A stretch of DNA of 64,000 bases from Pseudopedobacter beijingensis (GTDB lineage Bacteria; Bacteroidota; Bacteroidia; Sphingobacteriales; Sphingobacteriaceae), in contig NZ_JBHUDG010000012.1 of assembly GCF_042678145.1 (NCBI RefSeq), positions 124,001 to 188,000 of the forward strand, written 5' to 3'. The number at the start of each line of letters is the position of its first letter. The stretch's first letter is position 1. Shown in pieces: positions 33,397 to 42,866 of the stretch. A program made the position numbers and the translations under genes. Below the pieces are notes generated by a model that was given only the letters and a program-made list of their open reading frames with translations, ran no database searches and was not told where the DNA came from.

Positions 33397-36300
33397 ATGA
33401 AAGAAAAAATGCATTTAAAAGCCCTTAAAGTTTTTTTAGGGAAAAATATTCTATCTATTCTATTAGAACATCGGTTCAAAAAAATCTATCGACTTATGAG
33501 GTACACTGCGATAGTTTTATTGTTAGCGGTTATGCAAGTAAGTGCAGCATCTTATGCACAAAAAGTGACGCTGAATAAGAAAAATGCAAATCTGGTTGAA
33601 GTATTAAAAGAAATCAGAAAACAAACGGGTTATTATTTTATCTATACCAATGAGGTTATAGAAAATTCAAAACCTATAGACATCAACGTTAAGGACAAGA
33701 ATATACAAGAGGTTCTGGGCGATATCTTAGCCGGACAGGGAGTGGATTATTCTGTTAAAGACCAATCTGTTGTCTTGAAGTTGAGTACAGTTAAGCAGGA
33801 TAACTCGGTTACTGTCAAAGGGAAAATTATTAGCGAAGATGATAAACAGCCGGTTATTGGTGCCTCTATTACAATGTCAGGTAATAGACATTTAGGGGTC
33901 ACTGATGCTAACGGACAGTTCAATATCAAAGTAAATAAAGGGGTAGAAGTTACTTTTTCCAGTATAGGGTTTGTATCTCAAAAACGGGTGTTTACCAATA
34001 ATGAGAACAATGTAACCATCACTTTTAAAGTTGATAATAAAGTGTTAAGTGAGGTTGTGGTAACTGCGTTGGGGATAAAGAGAGAGGAGAAAGCGTTGGG
34101 TTATGCGGTAACTCAGGTGACAGGAGAACAGCTAACAGACGCTTTATCTAATAACTGGACAGATGCATTGTCTGGCAAGGTTGCAGGATTGAATCTAGTG
34201 AGATCAGGAGGAGGGCCTTCTGGTTCTAATAAGATTATATTAAGAGGAGAAAATAATCTTACCGGAGATAATGAAGCCTTAATTGTTGTAGATGGCGTTG
34301 TTATCAATCAGGGAAGCGGTAGGGCAACAGGCACTGGACATGGGGCTTATCTTTCGGATGATTCGCCGGTTGATTTCGGTACCGGACTTAATGATATCAA
34401 TCCTGAGGATATAGAGAGCGTGTCTGTTTTAAAAGGGCCAGGGGCATCTGCATTATATGGACAGCGAGGGGCTAATGGGGCAGTTATTATTACTACAAAA
34501 TCGGGAAAACCAAGAGCGAAGGGCATTGGAGTTACCATTAACTCAAATACATCTTTGCAGACCATATCCAGATGGCCAGATTATCAATATGAATATGGGC
34601 AAGGTTTAAATGGCGACGACTATTATTCTTATTTGCTAACTGCGGATGGACCAAGTACAAAAGCGACGAGTTCTGCTTGGGGGCCAAAGTTTGATGGGCA
34701 GTATTTTTTTCAATACGACCCTGTAACGCATACAACGGCAACAGAAAGGACTCCCTGGGTAGCATATCCTAATAATAGAAAAGGTTTTTTTGATACTGGT
34801 CGTACCTTTACTAATTCGGTAACATTAGATGGTGGAACAGCCAGAACCTCAGTAAGATTTTCTTTAACAAACGTAGACAATACGTGGATTATTCCTAATA
34901 CCGGTTATAAGAGAAACACATTGGCATTGTCAGCCAGTCAAAAAGCAACCGATAAATTGCAGATTTCAACCAAGATCAACTATACTAATAAATGGAGTGA
35001 TAATTTACCCTCTACAGGATATAATAATCAGTCTATTATGTATTGGAATATAGCTTGGGTTCCAAATGCAGATATTGATTGGTTAAAAGACTATTGGATG
35101 CCGGGGCAAGAGAATATTAAGCAAAGCTATCCATTTAGTAGCTATCCTGACAACCCTTATTTGATAGCTAATCAGATGCTTAATAAATCTAATAGAAATG
35201 GAATTACAGGGAATGTACAAGCAACCTATAATTTTACTTCTGAGCTTAGTTTGATGGTTAAAACCTCTTTGGATTTTGCTTATGAAAGCAGAAGCCAACA
35301 GAGACCCTATGATACTGAGAAGTTTAGAAAAGGAATGTATAGAACACAAGGGATTTTTTCTCAGGAAATGAGTAGTGATTTTCTCATAAAATATGACAAA
35401 AAGATAAATTCAGACATTAAAGTTACGGTGTCAGGAGGAGGAAGTACTCTGAAAAATAGTTATATTAAGGATGAACTAAGAGCGGATTCTCTGTTGTACC
35501 CAGGAGTATATACACTAGCTAATAAGGCAGGTGTTTTAGAGGCGTTGCCTTATAGGTCTAATTATATAATGAACAGCTTCTATGGTTTGGGAACGTTTGC
35601 TTATAAAGACTATTTATTTGTGGATGTTACTGCCAGAAATGACTGGAATAGTGTTTTAGCAACTCCTACTTCTACCAAGAACGTATCATTCTTCTATCCT
35701 TCTATGAATGTGAGTGCGGTAATATCTGATATGTTTCAAATGCCGGCATCTATTTCTTTTGCAAAGGTTAGAGCTTCTATTGCAAAGGTGGGAAGTGGTT
35801 TGACAACACCTTATACTACTTCATACAGTTATATGTCAGAAAGTAATTTTATTGGGGGACTGTCTAATCCAACGCGTTTACCAAATGAGGATTTAAAGCC
35901 ACTGAAAACCATCAGTTACGAGGTGGGTACAGATGTAAGGTTATTCAAAAATAGATTAGGAATAGATTTGTCTTTGTATAAAAGTGATACCAAGGACCAG
36001 ATATTATACAGAACCATTGATAGGGCTGCGGGTGGAAGCACGGCAGTTGCAAACGCTGGTTTAGTTCGTAATAAAGGGATTGAGCTTGCATTGAACGGCT
36101 CTCCTCTAAAGAGTAAAAAAGGTCTGAACTGGAATATCAATGCCACGTTTGCTGCCAATAAAAATAGTGTAGTGTCTTTGGTTGATACCTCTAGACAAAT
36201 GACTCTTCAAGTTGGGCCTGGTAGTAGGGGGGCTATTAATGCAACTGTAGGAGGAAGTATGGGTGACCTGTATGGATTAGGTTATAACCGTGCCCCAGGA

Positions 36301-36906
36301 GGTCAGATTATTTATGTAAATGGTTATCCTACATTAACAACCGATCTGATTTATATTGGTAATACAAACCCTCAATGGAAAGCAGGGTTAAATAATCAGT
36401 TTAAGTATAGACAATTTGCTTTAAACTTCCTGTTAGACGGTCAGTATGGAGCCAAGGCGTTTTCTCTAACAGCGAGAAATTTATCTGAACAAGGAAAACT
36501 GAAAACTACACTGCCCGGTAGGTATAATGGAATTATTGGCAATGGGGTTGTTGCTAATGGGGATGGTACTTATAGTCCTAATACTCAAATTGCCGGTGAT
36601 GTGGAAACCTATTATAAAATGCATTATGGAGGAGATAATGTGGAGGGAGCTAGCTATTCTACAGACTTTATTAAGTTACGTGAAGCAAGATTAACTTATC
36701 AGTTCTCAGCCAAACTTGTTAAAAAAATGGGTGTACAAAAGGCAAACATAGCCTTTTATGGAAGAGACTTGTTTATGGTAACCAGTTGGCCAGGTTTTGA
36801 TCCCGAATTTGGAACCTTAGGCAATGGAGATATTAACAAAGGGTTTGAAATTGGGCAATTTCCCGCAACAAGTACCTTTGGTTTAAACTTAATTGTAGGA
36901 TTTTAA
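33397..36906 (+). CDS. SusC-like TonB-dependent transducer with STN domain
   Basis: From the ATG at 33397 the protein has 1169 residues; a GTG at 33358 would add 13. A basic pre-sequence precedes the signal helix (MRYTAIVLLLAVMQVSAASYAQ). An STN domain (about 55-115, NLVEVLKEIRKQTGYYFIYTNEV) receives the signal path to FecR. A carboxypeptidase-like domain (VTVKGKIISEDDKQPVIGASI), TonB-box-like LSEVVVTALGIKREEKALGYAV, and the plug (LIVVDGVVINQGS ... ESVSVLKGPGASALYGQRGANGAVIITTKSG) follow, then the barrel ending in STFGLNLIVGF. It imports the unknown substrate and reports it to FecR/FecI. SusD follows after 12 bp. A shortened paralogue lies at 24806. Confidence 0.95.
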   Translation: MKEKMHLKALKVFLGKNILSILLEHRFKKIYRLMRYTAIVLLLAVMQVSAASYAQKVTLNKKNANLVEVLKEIRKQTGYYFIYTNEVIENSKPIDINVKDKNIQEVLGDILAGQGVDYSVKDQSVVLKLSTVKQDNSVTVKGKIISEDDKQPVIGASITMSGNRHLGVTDANGQFNIKVNKGVEVTFSSIGFVSQKRVFTNNENNVTITFKVDNKVLSEVVVTALGIKREEKALGYAVTQVTGEQLTDALSNNWTDALSGKVAGLNLVRSGGGPSGSNKIILRGENNLTGDNEALIVVDGVVINQGSGRATGTGHGAYLSDDSPVDFGTGLNDINPEDIESVSVLKGPGASALYGQRGANGAVIITTKSGKPRAKGIGVTINSNTSLQTISRWPDYQYEYGQGLNGDDYYSYLLTADGPSTKATSSAWGPKFDGQYFFQYDPVTHTTATERTPWVAYPNNRKGFFDTGRTFTNSVTLDGGTARTSVRFSLTNVDNTWIIPNTGYKRNTLALSASQKATDKLQISTKINYTNKWSDNLPSTGYNNQSIMYWNIAWVPNADIDWLKDYWMPGQENIKQSYPFSSYPDNPYLIANQMLNKSNRNGITGNVQATYNFTSELSLMVKTSLDFAYESRSQQRPYDTEKFRKGMYRTQGIFSQEMSSDFLIKYDKKINSDIKVTVSGGGSTLKNSYIKDELRADSLLYPGVYTLANKAGVLEALPYRSNYIMNSFYGLGTFAYKDYLFVDVTARNDWNSVLATPTSTKNVSFFYPSMNVSAVISDMFQMPASISFAKVRASIAKVGSGLTTPYTTSYSYMSESNFIGGLSNPTRLPNEDLKPLKTISYEVGTDVRLFKNRLGIDLSLYKSDTKDQILYRTIDRAAGGSTAVANAGLVRNKGIELALNGSPLKSKKGLNWNINATFAANKNSVVSLVDTSRQMTLQVGPGSRGAINATVGGSMGDLYGLGYNRAPGGQIIYVNGYPTLTTDLIYIGNTNPQWKAGLNNQFKYRQFALNFLLDGQYGAKAFSLTARNLSEQGKLKTTLPGRYNGIIGNGVVANGDGTYSPNTQIAGDVETYYKMHYGGDNVEGASYSTDFIKLREARLTYQFSAKLVKKMGVQKANIAFYGRDLFMVTSWPGFDPEFGTLGNGDINKGFEIGQFPATSTFGLNLIVGF

Positions 36907-36918
36907 TCTATTAGCATA

Positions 36919-38367
36919 ATGAAAAAACATATTATAACATTCTGTGGTCTTTTTACTCTTTTGGTTATGTCAAACGGATGTACCAAGGGGTTTAAAGACA
37001 TTAATAAGAATCCTAATACAAGCGAATCCGTAACTCCTGATGCTTTGTTGGCACCTGCAATTAAGGCTGTGGTAAGTGCAAATATGAACAGAAGCCAAAG
37101 AATTACCAACGAGTTTATGCAGGTTACTGTAAATATGGGAGATAGTGACAGCAAGCTGTTCAGGTATGAAGTAAGAAGATCGGAGGCTGACTACTTATAT
37201 AATAATTGGTTTCTGCAGTTAGCTAATTTTAGAGATGTATATAAGGGTGGAGAGGGTACGCTGGATAAAGGCTATATGGGAGTTGCATTAATATGCCAAG
37301 CGTGGGTTTTTTCTATGTTGACGGATGCTTATGGCGATGTTCCGTATTTTGAAGCAGCAAAGGGTAACGAAGGAATATTTGAGCCTAAATTTGATAGACA
37401 GGAAGAAATATACAGGGATATTTTTATGAAACTGGAAGAGGCTAACTCTTTATTAAAGACTGTGAATACAGGAACGATAAAAGCTACCAGTGACCCTATA
37501 TATGGCGGATCTATTGCTAAATGGCGTAAGTTTGGAAACTCCTTGTACTTAAGGCTATTGCTAAGAGTATCCCATAAACAGGAGCTGAACACACCTGCAA
37601 AGATTACAGAGATTGTTGATACAAAATCAGGAGACTATCCGATAATTGCGAATAATGCCGAATCGGCAATTCTAAGGTGGACTGGTGTAGCACCCTATGT
37701 TTCTCCTTTTGCCACATGGAGGCCAGCAGACTGGAGTACCCCAAAGATAGCCAGTTTTTTTGTAGATAATTTGAATGATTGGGGAGATCCGAGGGTAGAA
37801 AAATGGGTAACTAAAAGCCAGGGAGAATATGCGGGAATCCCTAGTGGATACCCTATTGGACAGGCTCCAGAAGGACGATCTGCTATGCCCTTAACTTTAA
37901 CCTCGGAACCATTATTGGGGAATATTCTTAATTTTTCAGAGCTACAGTTTATTCTGGCTGAAGCTGCCGTTAGAGGATGGGTAACTAAAAATCCCGCTAA
38001 GACCTATTATGAAAACGGGATTATCAACGGTATAACACTTTGGGGATATGCGGCGCCAACCCAAACTTATCTAGAGACAGGAAGTCTTGCTTGGGATGAA
38101 GGCTTTACACCCAATCAAAAGATAGAGTTGATTCTTACTCAAAAATACTATTCATTATATTTTACTGATATGCAAAGTTGGTTTGAGTATAGAAGGACAG
38201 GATATCCCAACTTGCCTAAAGGTCTAGGTTTGGGTAATGGAGGTGAAATGCCAGCGAGGTTGAATTATCCAGTATACCTGCAATCTACCAACAGTGCTAA
38301 TTACAAACTTGCTATTGATGCGCAGGGGCCTGATGAAATCAGTACAAAAGTATGGTGGCAGAAATAA
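36919..38367 (+). CDS. SusD-like outer-membrane lipoprotein (SusD_2 type)
   Basis: This 482-residue protein has lipobox SNGC (MKKHIITFCGLFTLLVMSNGC) and then FKDINKNPNTSESVTPDALLAPAIKAVV, typical of the SusD_2/ DUF-type SusD subfamily that pairs with SusC proteins importing small or peptide-like ligands. Other hallmarks are VALICQAWVFSMLTDAYGDVPYFEA, GGSIAKWRKFGNSLYLRLLLRVSH, and LSELQFILAEAA-like FSELQFILAEAAVRGW. It ends SAQGPDEISTKVWWQK-like, the usual ending. It lies 12 bp after SusC and 22 bp before the DUF5689 lipoprotein. Confidence 0.94.
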   Translation: MKKHIITFCGLFTLLVMSNGCTKGFKDINKNPNTSESVTPDALLAPAIKAVVSANMNRSQRITNEFMQVTVNMGDSDSKLFRYEVRRSEADYLYNNWFLQLANFRDVYKGGEGTLDKGYMGVALICQAWVFSMLTDAYGDVPYFEAAKGNEGIFEPKFDRQEEIYRDIFMKLEEANSLLKTVNTGTIKATSDPIYGGSIAKWRKFGNSLYLRLLLRVSHKQELNTPAKITEIVDTKSGDYPIIANNAESAILRWTGVAPYVSPFATWRPADWSTPKIASFFVDNLNDWGDPRVEKWVTKSQGEYAGIPSGYPIGQAPEGRSAMPLTLTSEPLLGNILNFSELQFILAEAAVRGWVTKNPAKTYYENGIINGITLWGYAAPTQTYLETGSLAWDEGFTPNQKIELILTQKYYSLYFTDMQSWFEYRRTGYPNLPKGLGLGNGGEMPARLNYPVYLQSTNSANYKLAIDAQGPDEISTKVWWQK

Positions 38368-38389
38368 GCTCTAAACTTAAAATAGAATA

Positions 38390-39913
38390 ATGATGAAAAA
38401 TATTATAATATACTGCACACTGTTTTTTATGACGTTGTTATGGACAGCGTGTGAGAAAAAAACTGATGCAGATGGGATATTGAGCCCAATAACCAATGTA
38501 GATAATGTACGTAAGCTTTATAAGGGACAAGATGTGCAATTAAATACTACAGTACTGGAGGGAGCTGAAAAAATTGTTGGTCTTGTTGTTTCGGATCATC
38601 AACATGGAAATATTCCTTCTGGATTTGTTGTGATGCAAAGTGCCAGAAGTCCGAAAATCAGAGGGATTAACCTGGATTTAGGGAATGATGCTTTAAGCTT
38701 TATACCAGGTGATTCTATCGTTGTCAATATTAATGGAGCAGTATTGAGTAAACAGAATGGGACTTTGGTGATAAAAGGGTTGTCTAGAGATAAAGTAGAA
38801 AAAGTGTCTTCTGGAAATACACCTCTTGTTCAAACAGTTTCTGTTGATGGGGTTAACAAAACCCCGGGGGCGTATGAAAGTACGCTGGTACAGATATATG
38901 GTTGTACATTTAATAGGATTTTTGGAGAACCTTTCAGTGGGGATAAAGAATTTCATGATGGAGGAGTTACTACTTTATATCTTCATACAGAACAGGGAGC
39001 AGACTTTGCTTCCGAGAATTTACCCAAAAGAGCAGTAACCTCAGGGATAGTGTTTATTGATGATCAGGCGCAGGCAAAATTATGGCCCAGAGCGTTTGAT
39101 GAAATTACAAATACCGGGGTAGATGTAGATCCTAATATACCTTTGGGCAAGTCTCCAATTATAATAACAGGCTTCTTATCTGACCCTACAGGAAGTGATG
39201 CAAACTATGAGTATATTCAGTTAATGGCTACACAAGATATAGATTTTGAAGTAACGCCATTCTCATTAGTGACCACTAATAATGCGGGAACAGCTACCCC
39301 ATTAGGCTTTCCGACAAATGGATGGGCAACAGGAGATTTGAGAACATATAAGTTTAACCTATCTTCTGGAACCGTAGCGAAAGGACATTTCTTTTATGTG
39401 GGTGGTTATAAGAAAATTTGGGGATCAAACTCCGCAGATATTAGTGCAGCAAACTGGATTGTTAGCTATATGTATGCTGATTTGGATGGTGCTGATTTTG
39501 GAACAGCTACAGCGAATCTTTTAGCTAACTCTGGAAATCCGGGAGGGATAGCTATATTTAAAGGCACAACCGTTAACGATACTTCTGAACCGGTGGATGT
39601 GATATTTTATGGGGGGGCTAATGGGTCGATATTTAGTCCTGGACCTCCTAAATTAGGTTATAGAATAACTAACACAGATAGCTACTTGCTAAAACATGCC
39701 ACAACAAATGCAGATCAGAATTTTTTTAGAGAAGGAACGAATACATTTATTTTTGCTTTCCCTGCTACTAGTAACTTTGCAAAGTTAGGGGGTGTTTACA
39801 ATCCTTCTACAGAAAAATGGACTACTAAGAGGGTTCTTACGAATAAAGTAATAGGTAATAACTCTACGATTACTGATCTTGAGTCTGATCCGGGTATGAC
39901 TAAACTGGAATAA
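38390..39913 (+). CDS. DUF5689 + lamin-tail-like surface lipoprotein
   Basis: This 507-residue protein has a lipoprotein signal with WTACEKK (Cys about residue 21). Residues about 30-250 match the DUF5689 pattern of SusCD loci, an OB-like fold (IVGLVVSDHQHGNIPSGFVVMQ, FIPGDSIVVNINGAVLSKQNGTLVIKG, and RAVTSGIVFIDDQAQAKLWPR). Residues about 258-507 form a second module beginning IIITGFLSDPTGSDANYEYIQLMATQDIDF, with later YKFNLSSGTVAKGHFFYVGG. That module is homologous along its length with the separate secreted protein at 40013-40837, and with the start of the cut-off protein at 1-213. It probably binds the substrate at the surface. It ends just before a strong terminator (39921-39969). Confidence 0.88.
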   Translation: MMKNIIIYCTLFFMTLLWTACEKKTDADGILSPITNVDNVRKLYKGQDVQLNTTVLEGAEKIVGLVVSDHQHGNIPSGFVVMQSARSPKIRGINLDLGNDALSFIPGDSIVVNINGAVLSKQNGTLVIKGLSRDKVEKVSSGNTPLVQTVSVDGVNKTPGAYESTLVQIYGCTFNRIFGEPFSGDKEFHDGGVTTLYLHTEQGADFASENLPKRAVTSGIVFIDDQAQAKLWPRAFDEITNTGVDVDPNIPLGKSPIIITGFLSDPTGSDANYEYIQLMATQDIDFEVTPFSLVTTNNAGTATPLGFPTNGWATGDLRTYKFNLSSGTVAKGHFFYVGGYKKIWGSNSADISAANWIVSYMYADLDGADFGTATANLLANSGNPGGIAIFKGTTVNDTSEPVDVIFYGGANGSIFSPGPPKLGYRITNTDSYLLKHATTNADQNFFREGTNTFIFAFPATSNFAKLGGVYNPSTEKWTTKRVLTNKVIGNNSTITDLESDPGMTKLE

Positions 39914-39920
39914 AGATTAA

Positions 39921-39969
39921 ATAAAAGCCCCCTGATTATTATACTTAATAGAAATGTGGGGGCTTTTAT
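39921..39969 (+). terminator. Intrinsic terminator after the DUF5689 lipoprotein gene
   Basis: Perfect 12-bp arms ATAAAAGCCCCC (39921-39932) and GGGGGCTTTTAT (39958-39969) with a 25-base loop, 8 bp past the stop codon. It splits the locus into a SusC-SusD-DUF5689 part and a downstream part, so the latter may be expressed less or from its own promoter. Confidence 0.85.
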
Positions 39970-40012
39970 TATATAAACAGAAAGCGAACCAATTTTTACA
40001 ATAAAATAAATC

Positions 40013-40837
40013 ATGAAAAGAAATTCATTGCTTTTAGCCATAATTATTATGGCAGGCTATGCTAATGCCCAAATAATTATAAGTGGTATAGCTAACGATG
40101 TAAAAGGGGCAGATGCAAATTATGAATATATACAACTGTTAGCAACGGAAGATATAGATTTTGCGAAAACATCGTATGCTTTGGTTACTTGTACCAATGC
40201 AGGTACCGCAATGCCTAATCCCGGTGAACCGCCTGTTGCGGGGTGGGCTACCGGAGGAGGAAGGACCTATAAATTTGACTTAAATGCCGGAAATGTGAAA
40301 GCAGGTGAGTTTTTTTATGTGGGAGGAAGTAATAAGAGAATTAACGGAGCAAAATCTACCAGTATCAAAGATGCAAAATGGATAAGAACCATTGATTATA
40401 AAAATAATAATGGAGATGGTTTTGGCGAAGCTACGGGTGGTCTTTTACCAAACAGCGGAAATGCAGGTGGGGTAGCTTTATTTGTGGGTACAGCTGTTGA
40501 AGAATCTTCGGTACCCATGGATGTTGTTTTCTTTGGAGGAAAAGGAAGGGCAACCATTCTAAATCAGTCTTTGGGAAAAGGATACAGGGTTGCAGATAAT
40601 GATCATTATAGTTCCAATTCAGGGACTCAGCCTTTTTTCTTTCAAGGTAAGAATACATATGTTATTTCTTATATAAACCCTGCCGAACAAGGAGCTTTTA
40701 TAATATTAGGGGGAGAATATGATACTAAAAATAAGGTTTGGAAGAAAAAAAGAACAGCCAACTATTTTGTAATGTCTGATAATACAACATTGGATGAAAT
40801 CGAAAAAAATAAAGGGGTAACTCTTTTATCAAAATAA
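40013..40837 (+). CDS. Secreted lamin-tail-like protein
   Basis: This 274-residue protein has a signal peptide (MKRNSLLLAIIIMAGYANA) and then one module: IIISGIANDVKGADANYEYIQLLATEDIDFAKTSYALVTCTNAGTA, GWATGGGRTYKFDLNAGNVKAGEFFYVGGSNKRINGA, and a later GNAGGVALFVGTAVEESSVPMDVVFFGGKG. The C-terminal half of the lipoprotein at 38390 has the same order of blocks, so one arose by duplication of the other; this copy has lost the lipid anchor and the DUF5689 part. No catalytic residues are evident. It lies between a terminator and the T9SS-exported protein (28 bp downstream), so those two may form a unit. Confidence 0.85.
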   Translation: MKRNSLLLAIIIMAGYANAQIIISGIANDVKGADANYEYIQLLATEDIDFAKTSYALVTCTNAGTAMPNPGEPPVAGWATGGGRTYKFDLNAGNVKAGEFFYVGGSNKRINGAKSTSIKDAKWIRTIDYKNNNGDGFGEATGGLLPNSGNAGGVALFVGTAVEESSVPMDVVFFGGKGRATILNQSLGKGYRVADNDHYSSNSGTQPFFFQGKNTYVISYINPAEQGAFIILGGEYDTKNKVWKKKRTANYFVMSDNTTLDEIEKNKGVTLLSK

Positions 40838-40865
40838 TCATAATCAACTTTTAATAAGATAAAAT

Positions 40866-42731
40866 ATGAAAAAAATTCTACTTTTTATTTCGCTATGCTT
40901 TAGTATGGGGCTGGTGGAAGCTCAGGTAAGTCCGTTAGTAGCCTGGCAATTCAGTACCCCGTCCGCTACGGGGAAAGAAGTAAATGGTTATATATCTACT
41001 TTAACAGATATTGGAGTAGAACAATCTGAATTGACACGTGGTCCTGGGTTAGTTTTTAGTCCGGCTGGATATGCGAAATCTTATTCAAGTGTTAGTAAAA
41101 CATGGTCTGATTTGTACCTCCCTCTCCCTATACCCGCACCAGACCCTCTTCCCGCAACTACTAGACAGCAGGCTTATGAATTTGGCGATTATTTTCAAAT
41201 AACATTCAAGGTGAAACCGGGTTATGCTGTTTCATTGTCGGCTATTGATTTAAAACTTCGTGGTACAGCAGGCGGAGCTAAAAATTATCGATGGGCATAC
41301 AGTTTAAATAATAGTACATTTACAGATATTGGAACAGAAGATGTTGTATATTCTCCGGTAAGTACTGATGGAGCGGTACAAGCACCAGTTACATTAAATA
41401 CAGTCTCCGAACTTCAAAACTTAACCTCTGCGGATAACGTTATTTTTAGAATATACCTTTGGGGAAACACTTCCGAAGGAGGGGCAAATGCTATAGGACG
41501 TTATAATACAGCGACAGATTTAACTCCGAGTCTTGCTATTAGAGGAGTGGTAAGCCATTCGAACATTTCAAATTTATTAGTTTGGAATTTTAACAAGGCA
41601 AAAGCAGGTGCAGCAACAGATGGTAAGGAAGCTTTTGTTAATGCTACTAGTGTAAATCCCAACCTTAATACATCCCAATTAATAAGAGGCACAGGAATAA
41701 GTATTCCTACTACAAGTTTTGGTAGCTCTATTAACGGGAGTTTTCCTAATTGGGCTACTCCCTCTACAGCTACTTTCTTAACTGCGCAAGCAAATGAAGA
41801 GTATTATGAATTTGAGGTAAGCTCTAATGAAACTGATAAATTTATATCATTATTTAATTTAAATGCTCGTGTAAGAAGAACTGGAGGAGGTGCGCCAAAT
41901 TACCGTTGGATGTATAGTGTGGATGATGCCGAATTTATTGCTATTGGTTCTGATTTAAGTGTGGTGCCATCGGATCATGGTTATGCTTTACCTACTGTAG
42001 AGTTATCTGCTATATCAGCACTTAGAAACATCCCATCTTCTTCTAAGGTTAGATTCCGTGTTTATTTCTGGGGAGCAACTAGTGCTGGAGGGGTTACCGC
42101 TATGGGGGGAGTCTCTCCTTATGAAGCGACTAATAATGAATTTTACAATGGATTAGAACTGAGGGGGATGATAACGGATACTCCTCTTCCGGTGTCATTA
42201 ATTTCTTTTACTGCCAAACCCCAAGGTGCTACAGTAAACCTAAACTGGAGTACGGCCTCTGAAACAGAAAACTCACATTTTGACATTACCCGTTCTGCGG
42301 ATGGAAAAGTATTTGAGTTAATGGCGACTGAAAAAGGAAATGGAACCACAAAAAATGTAAGCAATTATAAATTTACAGATTTTTATCCCTTGTTGGGAGT
42401 CAATTATTATCAGTTGCGTCAGGTAGATTTCAACGGGAAATCGTCTTTATCTAAAATTGAAGCAGTTAATTTTTCTTTAGATACCAGAAAATTTTTGGCT
42501 TATACATCAGAAAATCAGGTAGGTGTTAAGTTGTCTGTGTATACGGAGACAGCAGAAAATGTAAAAGTAGTAATTAGCAATATGAAAGGCGAGGAAATTT
42601 CAAAAGACTCATTTAAACTTATAAAAGGAAATAATTCTTTTCATTTGCCAGCTCAGTTATCATCGGGAATTTATGTGGCCAGATTATTCTCGGAAAACGG
42701 TAATCTGTCTGCAAAATTTGTAAAAGAATAA
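40866..42731 (+). CDS. T9SS-exported protein with duplicated beta-sandwich domains
   Basis: This 621-residue protein has a signal peptide ending VEAQ. Two similar domains of about 200 residues follow, each starting with a V/L-x-W-x-F element (LVAWQFSTPSATGKEVNGY; LLVWNFNKAKAGAATDGKEAF), each with ISTLTDxGVEQSELTRGPG / NPNLNTSQLIRGTG, and each with NYRWAYSLNN / NYRWMYSVDD followed by VIFRIYLWGNTSEGG / VRFRVYFWGATSAGG. After LPVSLISFTA comes a Fn3-like stretch, and the last 80 residues are a type A T9SS sorting domain (SGIYVARLFSENGNLSAKFVKE). It is therefore probably secreted by or anchored through the Por system. The domains look like binding modules; no enzyme motif is seen. Confidence 0.85.
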   Translation: MKKILLFISLCFSMGLVEAQVSPLVAWQFSTPSATGKEVNGYISTLTDIGVEQSELTRGPGLVFSPAGYAKSYSSVSKTWSDLYLPLPIPAPDPLPATTRQQAYEFGDYFQITFKVKPGYAVSLSAIDLKLRGTAGGAKNYRWAYSLNNSTFTDIGTEDVVYSPVSTDGAVQAPVTLNTVSELQNLTSADNVIFRIYLWGNTSEGGANAIGRYNTATDLTPSLAIRGVVSHSNISNLLVWNFNKAKAGAATDGKEAFVNATSVNPNLNTSQLIRGTGISIPTTSFGSSINGSFPNWATPSTATFLTAQANEEYYEFEVSSNETDKFISLFNLNARVRRTGGGAPNYRWMYSVDDAEFIAIGSDLSVVPSDHGYALPTVELSAISALRNIPSSSKVRFRVYFWGATSAGGVTAMGGVSPYEATNNEFYNGLELRGMITDTPLPVSLISFTAKPQGATVNLNWSTASETENSHFDITRSADGKVFELMATEKGNGTTKNVSNYKFTDFYPLLGVNYYQLRQVDFNGKSSLSKIEAVNFSLDTRKFLAYTSENQVGVKLSVYTETAENVKVVISNMKGEEISKDSFKLIKGNNSFHLPAQLSSGIYVARLFSENGNLSAKFVKE

Positions 42732-42764
42732 ATGTATAAGCAGCAAGCTAAATGGATATAACAG

Positions 42765-42834
42765 ACTGTCTGAAAAGTTTAAAATAATGCTGCCTCAATG
42801 GTTTAAGGTGATTAATAATGATTTTTCAGACAGT
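42765..42834 (+). terminator. Hairpin after the T9SS protein gene (terminator-like)
   Basis: Perfect 12-bp arms ACTGTCTGAAAA (42765-42776) and TTTTCAGACAGT (42823-42834) with a 46-base loop, 34 bp past the stop codon. A T-rich stretch lies inside the right arm rather than after it, so termination strength is uncertain. It may be another dispersed palindrome. Confidence 0.55.
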
Positions 42835-42866
42835 TCTTCACTACTTTAAAAATTAATATAATAAAA

